From Streptomyces sp. NBC_00510 (GTDB lineage Bacteria > Actinomycetota > Actinomycetes > Streptomycetales > Streptomycetaceae), in NCBI GenBank assembly GCA_036013505.1, contig CP107851.1:8046001-8110000 (forward strand): a DNA stretch of 64,000 nucleotides, read 5' to 3'. Shown here piece by piece: positions 44,529-52,192 of the stretch. A program made the position numbers and the translations under genes. Under the pieces are notes generated by a model. That model had not been told where the DNA came from and did no database searches. It worked only from the letters and a program-made list of their open reading frames with translations. Every line of letters starts with the position of its first letter. Within the stretch, counting starts at the first letter, position 1.

Positions 44529-44975
44529 ATGGACCTGCCCGGCCACGTGGCCACCGTCGACGCGCTGCGCGCCCGCCCCTTCCCGGCGCGGCGCGAGCGC
44601 TGCGGCGCGGTCGACAGCGGCCCCGGCCACCACATAACGGACCTCCGGATCAGTGCGGACTTCTGGGACGCGGACGGTGACCCCGGGTACAGAGGGCAGG
44701 TCGAGGACGACATGGAGGCCGAGTGCCAGGCCCTGGTGGAGGTGTTCACGGAGCGCTGGGGCGCGCCGGAGACGGTCGACCTCGCCGCCCACCTCGAACG
44801 CTCCTTCCACGGTGAGCCGGTTCCGCCGCCGCTGGACACGCTGTGCGGCTACGCCTCCGAGGCATGGGCCTGGCGCGTCGGGGACCGCTGGATAGGGGTG
44901 TGCGTCGGCCAGGGGGACCCGGAGCTGCCCTTCCAGCTCGTCGCCGCCGTCGGCGACGCCGCGGCCGTACCGTGA
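44529..44975 (+). CDS. conserved hypothetical protein
   Basis: A 148-residue soluble acidic protein without recognisable motifs. It contains a CVGQGDPELPFQLVAAVG stretch near its C-terminus and several Trp residues (WAWRVGDRWIG), features shared with small immunity-like or SUKH/SMI1-type proteins, but the similarity is too weak to claim. The ATG at 44529 is preceded by TTTACT six bases upstream, possibly a leaderless -10. It is divergent from the ROK gene across 128 bases. Confidence 0.65.
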   Translation: MDLPGHVATVDALRARPFPARRERCGAVDSGPGHHITDLRISADFWDADGDPGYRGQVEDDMEAECQALVEVFTERWGAPETVDLAAHLERSFHGEPVPPPLDTLCGYASEAWAWRVGDRWIGVCVGQGDPELPFQLVAAVGDAAAVP

Positions 44976-45147
44976 CCGCGTCGCACTCCTCGACGCGGTA
45001 GCCGCACGCCCACTACCCTTTGTCCGCAACGGCCTGATGTGTCGTCATGTGCGACGACTCCCGCCCCGGGGCCCGGCACACACGGCGCGGACGGCTGACC
45101 CAGTGATTCCGGCGCCATGGCGCCGTGCCGTACCCGGGGGGCCCGTC

Positions 45148-46491
45148 ATGCCGAACCCGCACCTCCTCCACCGCGCCGCGCGAAGACTCCTCGCCGCCGC
45201 CTCCGCCCTGCTCCTGGGCGGCGCCACCGCCCTCGTCCTCGCCCCCGCGGCCTCCGCCGAGCCCGCCACCCCGGCCGGCTACCCCGCGGGGGCGAGCGCC
45301 ACCCGCCACTCCGGGCTCGCCTTCGATACGTGCACCGCGCCGCCGCTCACCACGATCCAGGCGTGGAACGCCTCCCCGTACCGCGCGCTCGGCGTGTACA
45401 TATCGGGCGTCAACCGCACCTGCGCCCAGCCGCAGCTCACCGCCTCCTGGGTGACCTCCGTCGCCCGGCTCAAGTGGCGCCTGCTGCCCATACACAAGGG
45501 CCTGCAGCCGCCCTGCGGCGCCCGGCCCGGCGACGCCAAGATCAGCACCACCCCCGGCTCCGCGCGGACCCAGGGCACCAGGGCGGCCGGCGAGGCCGTC
45601 GCCGCGGCCAAGGCCCTCGGCATGCAGCCCGGCAGTGCCCTCTACAACGACATCGAGAACTACGCCCAGAACGACGCCGCCTGCCGCACCGGCGTCCTCA
45701 CCTATCTGTCGGCCTGGACGAAGGAACTGCACCGGCTGGGCTACGTCTCCGGCGTCTACATGAACCTCAACCTCGGCGCCAAGCAGCTCGCCGACGTCTA
45801 CACCTCGGCCTCCTACGCCCGCCCCGACGCCCTGTGGATCGCCCGCTACGACGGCGCCGACACCCTCAAGGGCTGGACCGGCGTCGCCGACGCCAAGTGG
45901 CCCGTCCACCAGCGCGCGAAGCAGTACCGCGGCAGCCACGACGAGACCTACGGCGGCGTCACCGTGAACATCGACAACGACCGGCTCGACGCGCCCGTCG
46001 CCACCGTCGCCCTCGGCTACACGGTGACGAGTTCCACCGCCCTCAAGGCCCGCAGCGGCCCCTCGACGACCTATCCCGTCGTCACCACCCGTGCGCCCGG
46101 CTCCGCCCTGCGCGTCGTCTGCCAGGCCCCGGGCCTGAAGGTGGGCACCACCTCCGTGTGGGACAAGCTCACCGACGGCACCTACGTCAGCGACCACTAC
46201 GTCAGCACCCCCTCGGCCACGGGCTACAGCGCCCCCCTGCCCCGCTGCGTCCTGCCCTACCAGGTCACCGCGCCCGGCGGCCTCACCGAACGCAGCGGCC
46301 CCGGCACCTCCTACGCCGCCAAGGGCACCTCCCCGAACGGCGCCCTGGCCTGGGTCGTCTGCCAGAAGTCCGGCTCCAAGGTGGGCGCCACCAAGATCTG
46401 GAACCGCCTCGACAACGGCCGCTACGTCTCCGACCACTACGTCGCCACGCCCGGCACGACGGGCTACAGCAAGCCGATCCCGCGCTGTTGA
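45148..46491 (+). CDS. secreted DUF1906 glycoside-hydrolase-like protein with two SH3-like domains
   Basis: A 447-residue exported protein. A Sec signal (RRLLAAASALLLGGATALVL, APAASA) precedes a DUF1906/glycoside-hydrolase-25-like TIM barrel (about 55-280) with LAFDTCTAPP, ALYNDIENYAQ and ALWIARYDG strands holding acidic residues. Two bacterial-SH3-like repeats follow, each with an SGP...YP or YA turn and ending YVSDHYV, joined by a conserved Cys. The layout suits a cell-wall or peptidoglycan-binding enzyme. ATG 45148 has a GGGGGG box. The next gene is ribB; a terminator-like hairpin lies between. Confidence 0.87.
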   Translation: MPNPHLLHRAARRLLAAASALLLGGATALVLAPAASAEPATPAGYPAGASATRHSGLAFDTCTAPPLTTIQAWNASPYRALGVYISGVNRTCAQPQLTASWVTSVARLKWRLLPIHKGLQPPCGARPGDAKISTTPGSARTQGTRAAGEAVAAAKALGMQPGSALYNDIENYAQNDAACRTGVLTYLSAWTKELHRLGYVSGVYMNLNLGAKQLADVYTSASYARPDALWIARYDGADTLKGWTGVADAKWPVHQRAKQYRGSHDETYGGVTVNIDNDRLDAPVATVALGYTVTSSTALKARSGPSTTYPVVTTRAPGSALRVVCQAPGLKVGTTSVWDKLTDGTYVSDHYVSTPSATGYSAPLPRCVLPYQVTAPGGLTERSGPGTSYAAKGTSPNGALAWVVCQKSGSKVGATKIWNRLDNGRYVSDHYVATPGTTGYSKPIPRC

Positions 46492-46498
46492 GCGGGGA

Positions 46499-46521
46499 AA
46501 GCCCGTTCGGCGTACGGGCTT
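46499..46521 (+). terminator. 8-bp stem hairpin after the DUF1906 gene
   Basis: AAGCCCGT (46499-46506) pairs exactly with ACGGGCTT (46514-46521) over a 7-base loop, eight bases after the stop. It has no long U tract. It probably terminates the upstream gene rather than acting as a ribB leader, though a leader role is not excluded. Confidence 0.5.
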
Positions 46522-46589
46522 CTCAAGCTCCCCCGTTCGGTCACCGATGCATCCCGCAGGAAGCGTTACTGCGAGGAGAGGTTGGATCT

Positions 46590-47240
46590 GTGACGTCAGC
46601 ATCGGCGCCGCGCTCGGCTGCGGGCCTGGACGCGGTGGCGACCGCCGTCGGCGACCTGCGGGCCGGGCGGCCCGTCATCGTGGTCGACGACGAGGACCGC
46701 GAGAACGAGGGCGACCTGGTCATGGCGGCCGAGTTCGCCACCGCGGAGACCATGGGGTTCTTCGTCCGCTGGACCAGCGGCCTGATCTGCGCGCCCTTGG
46801 CGCCGGAGATCGCCGACCGCCTGGAACTGCCGCTGATGGTCCCGCCCGGCCCCGACCTCGACACGGCGGCGTACACCGTCTCCGTGGACGCGGTCGGCGT
46901 CGGCTCCGGGATCTCCGCCGCGGACCGGGCACGGACGGTACGGACGCTGGCCGGCCGGACGACCCGGCCCGACGAGCTGCACCGCCCCGGGCACGTCTTC
47001 CCCCTGCGCGCCCGCCCCGGGGGGATCGCCGAGCGGCGCGGGCACACCGAGGCCACCGTCGACCTGCTGCGCCTGGCCGGGTTGCCGCCGGTCGGAGTGA
47101 TCAGCGAGGTCTGCGAGGACGACGGTTCGGTCGCCCGCTTCGACCGGCTCCGGGCCTTCGCCGACCGGCACGGCCTGGCGCTCATCTCGATCGAGCAGTT
47201 GTCGAACGGGCCGCGCCTCGCGGACCCCGCGACGGTGTGA
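46590..47240 (+). CDS. ribB: 3,4-dihydroxy-2-butanone-4-phosphate synthase
   Basis: A 216-residue stand-alone RibB, which converts ribulose 5-phosphate to the four-carbon precursor of riboflavin. Family signatures are intact: [13 protein letters not shown] near residue 33, the substrate loop [10 protein letters not shown] near 131 and [14 protein letters not shown] near 150. It has no GTP cyclohydrolase II domain, so it is not a RibBA fusion. The GTG at 46590 follows GAGGAGAGG. It is followed within five bases by a HAD phosphatase, giving an operon. No FMN riboswitch is recognisable before it. Confidence 0.94.
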   Translation: MTSASAPRSAAGLDAVATAVGDLRAGRPVIVVDDEDRENEGDLVMAAEFATAETMGFFVRWTSGLICAPLAPEIADRLELPLMVPPGPDLDTAAYTVSVDAVGVGSGISAADRARTVRTLAGRTTRPDELHRPGHVFPLRARPGGIAERRGHTEATVDLLRLAGLPPVGVISEVCEDDGSVARFDRLRAFADRHGLALISIEQLSNGPRLADPATV

Positions 47241-47244
47241 CCGG

Positions 47245-47931
47245 ATGAGCCGTGCGACGATCTTCGACCTGGACGACACGCTGGTCGACAGCGCGGACGC
47301 ATGGGTCCGTGTCTGCGCCGCCTTCGCCGCCCGCCACGGTCACCGCTGGCGGGCGCAGGACACCGCCGCCCTGCACGGCAACGGCGGCTGGGCGGCGTAC
47401 GTCGCCGGACTGTGCGGTGGCACGGCGAGCCCCGCCGAGGTGGTCCGGGCCTGCACCACCGCGGCGACCGGCGAGGTGGCCGCGGGCCGGGTCCGGGCGC
47501 TGCCCGGCGCCGTGGACCTGGTCCTCGAAGCCGGACGGCACGGCCCTGTGGGCCTGGCCACGGCCAGCCCGCGCCGCTTCGTCCTGGCGGTCCTCGACGG
47601 GCTGGGCCTGACGGGACGGCTCAGCGCCGTCGTGTGCGGGGAGGACGTGGCCCGGGGCAAACCCGCGCCCGACCCCTACCTGCGCGCGGCGGCCGAGATC
47701 GGCGTGCCGCCGTCCGGCTGTCTGGCCGTCGAGGACTCCCCGAACGGCATCCGCTCGGCGACCGCGGCCGGCATGCGCGTCCTCGCCGTCCCCCGGGGCG
47801 GCATGCCGCTGCCGACCGACGTCGCCCACCTGCCCGCAGCCCAGGCCCCCACCACCGCCGCCGCCCTCCCCCTCCTGACCCGCCTGCTCGCCGGTGCCCC
47901 CGGCCCCCTGGTGCCCGGGGGCACCCCGTGA
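47245..47931 (+). CDS. HAD-family phosphatase
   Basis: A 228-residue haloacid-dehalogenase phosphatase of the beta-phosphoglucomutase/GS1-like class. The DxDxT motif is [10 protein letters not shown] (Asp at 8 and 10), with motif II in LATASPRR near 105, the Lys in GKPAPDPYL near 138, and [10 protein letters not shown] near 160 for metal binding. It starts five bases after ribB, so the two are likely co-transcribed. That makes it a candidate for the missing pyrimidine-phosphate phosphatase step of riboflavin synthesis, although other small-molecule substrates fit the family equally well (inference). Confidence 0.9.
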   Translation: MSRATIFDLDDTLVDSADAWVRVCAAFAARHGHRWRAQDTAALHGNGGWAAYVAGLCGGTASPAEVVRACTTAATGEVAAGRVRALPGAVDLVLEAGRHGPVGLATASPRRFVLAVLDGLGLTGRLSAVVCGEDVARGKPAPDPYLRAAAEIGVPPSGCLAVEDSPNGIRSATAAGMRVLAVPRGGMPLPTDVAHLPAAQAPTTAAALPLLTRLLAGAPGPLVPGGTP

Positions 47932-48004
47932 GCGGCGCTGGGGACCGGGCGGGCGGTCATGGCTCGTGAGGCCTGCGGCCGGGACGAGGCGTACGCGACG
48001 GGCG

Positions 48005-48038
48005 GGCTCGCCGGGGACCTTCGGGTCCCCGGCGGGCC
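48005..48038. terminator. long UUCG-tetraloop hairpin between convergent genes
   Basis: CGCCGGGGACC (48009-48019) pairs perfectly with GGTCCCCGGCG (48024-48034) around a TTCG tetraloop; one wobble and three more pairs extend the stem to 48005/48038. It sits between the HAD gene and the convergent mug gene in a 212-base gap and is probably a bidirectional terminator. Confidence 0.7.
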
Positions 48039-48143
48039 GTGCGGATCCGGCAGGTCACCCAGGAGTCGACGAGGACCTCCGGCAGCCGCGGACGCCGACC
48101 GCACCCGGCCCTCGGCGTTATCGGGAGTTCGTCGGCGCGAGGA

Positions 48144-48704
48144 TCATTCCTGCGACGCGTCGCGGAGGCGGCCGTATTCCTCCGTCATCGCCTGCGTCGA
48201 CCAACCGGCGTTCAGGCCGCTGGGGTTGGGCAGGGCCCAGATCCGGGTGCCGCCGATCGTGCGCTCCTGGGGGCCGATGCGGGCGCGGGGCTCGGCGAAG
48301 GCGACGCGGTAGGCGGTGACGCCCACGACGGCGAGCCAGCGCGGCTCGTACCGCAGGACCCTCTCCGTCAACAGCCGCCCGCCCTCCAGCAGTTCGTCGC
48401 GGGTCAGTTCGTCGGCCCGGGCGGAGGCGCGCGCGACGACGTTGGTGATCCCCAGCCCGTATGCCGGGAGTTCGCCCTGCTCCGCGGGGTCGAGCCGGCG
48501 CGGGGTGAAGCCGCAGGCGTGCAGCACGGGCCAGAAGCGGTTGCCGGGGCGGGCGAAGTGGTGACCGGTGGCGGCCGACATCAGCCCGGGGTTGATGCCG
48601 CAGAAGAGCACCCGCAGGCCGCCGGCGATCACGTCGGGGATGACGCGGTCGCGGGCGGCCTCCAGCTCGTCCCGGGTGGGGCGGGTGCGCCTGACCGTGG
48701 TCAG
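48144..48704 (-). CDS. mug: G/U mismatch-specific (Mug-type) uracil-DNA glycosylase
   Basis: A protein of the Mug/TDG uracil-DNA glycosylase family that excises uracil or thymine from mismatches. FCGINPGLMSA near the N-terminus is the catalytic loop with the activating Asn, and LPNPSGLNAGW near residue 150 the minor-groove loop. The start is uncertain: no ATG, GTG or TTG lies in frame between the purB overlap and GTG 48632. Family members with longer N-termini match the region from 48704, where a CTG overlaps the purB stop as CTGA. The shorter option of 162 residues begins at 48632. Confidence 0.85.
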   Translation of the reverse strand: MTTVRRTRPTRDELEAARDRVIPDVIAGGLRVLFCGINPGLMSAATGHHFARPGNRFWPVLHACGFTPRRLDPAEQGELPAYGLGITNVVARASARADELTRDELLEGGRLLTERVLRYEPRWLAVVGVTAYRVAFAEPRARIGPQERTIGGTRIWALPNPSGLNAGWSTQAMTEEYGRLRDASQE

Positions 48705-50134
48705 AGGATGGCCCCGGGGGTGTAGGCGGCCGCCTGCGGGTGGCGCTCGGCGACCTCGCCGACCCGGCGCACGACCTCCGCGACCTGGTCCGCGGCCGCA
48801 CCCGTGAAGGAGAGGCGGTCGGCCATGAGCGCGTCCAATTGGGCGCGGTCCAGCGGGATGCGCTCGTCCTCGGCGAGCCGGTCCAGCAGCTCGTTGCGCT
48901 CCACGCCCTTCTCGCGCATGGCCAGCGCGGAGGCGACCGCGTGCTCCTTGATGACCTCGTGCGCCAGCTCGCGGCCGACGCCGGCCCGCACCGCGCCCAT
49001 GAGCACCTTCGTCGTGGCGAGGAACGGCAGGTAGCGGTCGAGCTCGCGGGCGATGACGGCCGGGAAGGCGCCGAACTCGTCCAGGACCGTCAGGAAGGTC
49101 TCCAGCAGGCCGTCGAAGGCGAAGAACGCGTCCGGCAGGGCCACCCGGCGCACGACCGAGCAGGAGACGTCGCCCTCGTTCCACTGGTCGCCGGCCAGCT
49201 CGCCCACCATCGACGCGTAGCCGCGCAGGATGACCGCCAGGCCGTTGACGCGCTCGCAGGAGCGGGTGTTCATCTTGTGCGGCATGGCCGAGGAGCCGAC
49301 CTGGCCGGGCTTGAAGCCCTCGGTGACCAGCTCGTGGCCGGCCATCAGGCGGATCGTCTTGGCGAGCGAGGACGGCGCGGCGGCCAGCTGTACCAGCGCG
49401 GTGACGGCGTCGTAGTCCAGCGAGCGCGGGTAGACCTGGCCGACGGAGGTGAAGACCTCGGAGAAGCCGAGGTGCGAGGCGATCCGCCGCTCCAGCTCGG
49501 CGAGCTTGGCGGTGTCGCCGCCGAGCAGGTCGAGCATGTCCTGCGCGGTGCCGACCGGGCCCTTGATGCCGCGCAGCGGGTAGCGGCCCAGCAGGTCCTC
49601 GACCCGCGCGAAGGCCACCAGCAGCTCGTCGGCCGTGGTCGCGAAGCGCTTGCCGAGGGTGGTGGTCTGGGCGGCCACGTTGTGCGAACGGCCGGCCATG
49701 ACCAGCTCCGCGTACTCGGCGGCGAGCCTGCCGAGCCGGGTCAGCACGGCGACGGTGCGGTCGCGCACGTGCTCCAGGGAGAGCCGGATCTGCAGCTGCT
49801 CGACGTTCTCGGTGAGGTCGCGCGAGGTCATGCCCTTGTGGACGTGCTCGTGCCCGGCGAGGGCGTTGAACTCCTCGATGCGCGCCTTGACGTCGTGCCG
49901 GGTGACCTTCTCCCGCTCGGCGATCGACGCCAGGTCGACCTGCTCCAGCACCCGCTCGTAGTCCGCGAGGGCCTGCTCCGGCACCTCGATCCCCAGGTCC
50001 TTCTGGGCCCGCAGCACAGCCAGCCACAGACGGCGCTCCAGCACCACCTTCTGCTCGGGGGACCACAGGGTGGCGAGCTCCGCGGAGGCGTAGCGGCCGG
50101 CCAGGACGTTGGGGATGCGGGGCTTGGAAGTCAC
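48701..50134 (-). CDS. purB: adenylosuccinate lyase
   Basis: A 477-residue enzyme of the fumarase/aspartase superfamily that cleaves SAICAR and adenylosuccinate in purine synthesis. It shows GHEHVHKGMTSRDLTEN near residue 70 (substrate-binding His), MAGRSHNVAAQTTTLG near 120 (catalytic His region), and the superfamily signature GSSAMPHKMN near 283. The GTG at 50134 sits eight bases after a TAGAAT -10 box, so the mRNA is probably leaderless. Mug follows with a four-base overlap. It is the only purine gene in this part of the window. Confidence 0.96.
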   Translation of the reverse strand: MTSKPRIPNVLAGRYASAELATLWSPEQKVVLERRLWLAVLRAQKDLGIEVPEQALADYERVLEQVDLASIAEREKVTRHDVKARIEEFNALAGHEHVHKGMTSRDLTENVEQLQIRLSLEHVRDRTVAVLTRLGRLAAEYAELVMAGRSHNVAAQTTTLGKRFATTADELLVAFARVEDLLGRYPLRGIKGPVGTAQDMLDLLGGDTAKLAELERRIASHLGFSEVFTSVGQVYPRSLDYDAVTALVQLAAAPSSLAKTIRLMAGHELVTEGFKPGQVGSSAMPHKMNTRSCERVNGLAVILRGYASMVGELAGDQWNEGDVSCSVVRRVALPDAFFAFDGLLETFLTVLDEFGAFPAVIARELDRYLPFLATTKVLMGAVRAGVGRELAHEVIKEHAVASALAMREKGVERNELLDRLAEDERIPLDRAQLDALMADRLSFTGAAADQVAEVVRRVGEVAERHPQAAAYTPGAIL

Positions 50135-50148
50135 GTAGCGAGATTCTA
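50135..50148 (-). promoter_or_regulatory. -10 element of the leaderless purB promoter
   Basis: On the minus strand, TAGAAT (50148-50143) is followed by eight bases and the GTG at 50134. A transcription start at the G of GTG fits the spacing. Upstream sequence CTGACC or GCTGAC gives only a weak -35 at 15-16 bases. Confidence 0.5.
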
Positions 50149-50358
50149 CTGCGCGTCGGCGCAGGTCAGCGCCCCACACCGGTCTATGCGCGTAGCGCCG
50201 TGGGTCCATCCGTCGCCGAGCCGACCGCCGAGGGCCACCCGGAAGTCCGTCGGCGGAGATCGTCCGGCTCTATCCTTCCGCCGTGAGAAGGCCCGGCGCG
50301 CGGACGCCGAGCGGCGAGCCGTGGGTCCGCCCGTCGTCAGGCGCCGCCGGACGTTGGC

Positions 50359-51129
50359 TCAGAGCTCGAACGGCACCAGTTCGGCGCGCTTGGGCGGAAG
50401 GCCGTCGCCGGAGGAGCGGCCGGTCAGGCGGCGGCCGATCCACGGAACGAGGTGCCGGCGCGTGAAGCGCAGGTCGGCGGTGCGGCGGGCGGGCCACGAC
50501 AGGGGCACGTACGTGGGCAGCGCCTCGGTCCAGTCGAACTGCGGGGTGTGCCCGAGGGTCTGCCAGACCGCCTCGGTGACGCGGCGGTGGCCCTCGCCGT
50601 CCAGGTGCAGCCGGTCGTCCGCCCACAGCCGCGGGTCGCCCAGCACATCGGCGCCGTACAGGTCCACGACGAGCGCGCCGTGCCGGGCGGCGAGGTCGTC
50701 GACGAAGCCGAACAGCTGCTCCATGCGGGGCAGGAACCGCGTCGCGACCGGGCCCCGGCGGGCCGGGCTGCGCATCAGCACCAGCTGCCGGCAGTTCGGC
50801 GTCAGCCGCTCGACGGCCTCCTCCAGCAGCGCGCACACCCTCGCCACGTCGCATTTGGGGCGCAGCACGTCGTTGAGCCCGCCCACCAGGGTCACCAGGT
50901 CGGCGTCCATCGAGGCGGCGGTCTCCACCTGCTCGTCCACGATCTGCTGGATGAGCTTCCCGCGTACCGCCAGGTTGGCGTAGCGGAAGCCCGGCGCGTG
51001 GGCGGACAGGCGTCCGGCGAGGAGGTCCGCCCAGCCCCGGTAGGAGCCGTCGGGGAGCGCGTCGGACATGCCTTCGGTGAAGGAGTCGCCGAGCGCGACG
51101 AAGCTGGTGTGGGTGGCGTTCATCTGCAT
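50359..51129 (-). CDS. SGNH/GDSL hydrolase
   Basis: A 256-residue esterase/lipase-type hydrolase of the SGNH family. Block I GDSFTEG (Ser at 16), block II around AVRGKLI (Gly), block III GGLND near 85 (Asn) and block V DRLHLDGEGH near 172 (Asp and His) are all present, so the active site is complete. No signal peptide is obvious, suggesting a cytoplasmic enzyme. The first ATG at 51129 is taken; an ATG two codons later is equally possible. Its substrate is not predictable. It lies alone between purB and the CNNM-type genes. Confidence 0.9.
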   Translation of the reverse strand: MQMNATHTSFVALGDSFTEGMSDALPDGSYRGWADLLAGRLSAHAPGFRYANLAVRGKLIQQIVDEQVETAASMDADLVTLVGGLNDVLRPKCDVARVCALLEEAVERLTPNCRQLVLMRSPARRGPVATRFLPRMEQLFGFVDDLAARHGALVVDLYGADVLGDPRLWADDRLHLDGEGHRRVTEAVWQTLGHTPQFDWTEALPTYVPLSWPARRTADLRFTRRHLVPWIGRRLTGRSSGDGLPPKRAELVPFEL

Positions 51130-51166
51130 GGCGCGCGTGATCCTACCGGGCCCGCGGACCGTCGCT

Positions 51167-52192
51167 TCAGGCGGCCGGTGCGTGGCCCACGAGCTCCTTC
51201 AGCACGTCCTCCATGGTGACCAGGCCGATGCCGCGGCCCTGGTCGTCGACGACCGCCGCCAGGTGCGCGCCGCTGGCCCGCATCGCCGCCAGGACGTCGT
51301 CCAGCGGGGTGGCCGCGACGACCCGGGTGATCCGGCGCAGGGCGCCCCGCGGGAAGGGCTGGTCGTGGCGGCTGGGGCCGAGGGCCAGGGCGTCCTTCAC
51401 GTGGAGGTAGCCCAGGATGCGGCAGGCGTCGTCGGTCACGGGGAAGCGCGAGAAGCCGGACCGCGCGGCCAGCCGCTCCAGCCCCGCCGGGGTCATCCCG
51501 AAGCGCGCGGACACCACGCGCTCCCACGGGACGACGACCGCGCGGACCGGGCGGCGGCCCAGTTCGAGGGCGTCCTGCAGGCGGATCGCGGCACGCTCGT
51601 CCAGCAGCCCGGCCTGGCCGGCGTCGGTCACCATCCGGGCCAGCTCGTCGTCCGAGAACACCGCCGCGACCTCGTCCTTCGGCTCGACCCGCAGCAGCTT
51701 CAGCAGCCCGTTCGCGAAGGCGTTGACCGTGAAGATCACCGGGCGCAGCGCCCGCGCCAGGGTGACCAGCGGGGGACCGAGGACGAGGGCGGTCCGCTCC
51801 GGGGCGGCGAGCGCGATGTTCTTCGGCACCATCTCGCCGAGCAGCATGTGCGCGTACGTGGCCAGGGTCAGGGCGATCGCGAACGACAGGGCGTGGATGG
51901 CGCCCTGCGGTACGTGCAGCAGGTGGAAGAGCGGCGCGAGCAGGTGCTCGATGGCCGGTTCCGCGACGATGCCCAGCACCAGGGTGCACAGCGTGATGCC
52001 CAGCTGGGCGGCGGCCATCAGCGGCGACAGGTGCTGCAACCCCCACAGCACGTGGCGCGCCCCGCGCTCCCCGGCCTCCGCGCGGGGCTCGATCTGGCTG
52101 CGCCGGACGGAGATCATCGCGAACTCGGCGCCGACGAAGAAGGCGTTCACGACCAGGGTCAGCGCGCCGATGAACAACTGCAGGAAGATCAT
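51167..52192 (-). CDS. CNNM/DUF21-CBS membrane protein (short form)
   Basis: A 341-residue protein of the CNNM/CorC (hemolysin C) family: an N-terminal DUF21 membrane domain with about four helices (VVNAFFVGAEFAMISVRRSQ; AAAQLGITLCTLVLG; LLGEMVPKNIAL) followed by a CBS pair (about 190-340, ending LVTMEDVLKELVG). It stops right after the second CBS domain and lacks the C-terminal CorC_HlyC domain. Family members act in magnesium/cobalt transport. Its ATG overlaps the stop of the longer paralogue upstream by four bases, so the pair is probably one complex or operon. Confidence 0.9.
   Translation of the reverse strand: MIFLQLFIGALTLVVNAFFVGAEFAMISVRRSQIEPRAEAGERGARHVLWGLQHLSPLMAAAQLGITLCTLVLGIVAEPAIEHLLAPLFHLLHVPQGAIHALSFAIALTLATYAHMLLGEMVPKNIALAAPERTALVLGPPLVTLARALRPVIFTVNAFANGLLKLLRVEPKDEVAAVFSDDELARMVTDAGQAGLLDERAAIRLQDALELGRRPVRAVVVPWERVVSARFGMTPAGLERLAARSGFSRFPVTDDACRILGYLHVKDALALGPSRHDQPFPRGALRRITRVVAATPLDDVLAAMRASGAHLAAVVDDQGRGIGLVTMEDVLKELVGHAPAA

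Noticed and set aside
45041-45058. GTCGTC-ATGTGC-GACGAC as an operator or a ydaO-type riboswitch part
   Set aside because: The 6-6-6 inverted repeat is isolated and upstream of a cell-wall-type enzyme, but none of the riboswitch core is present.
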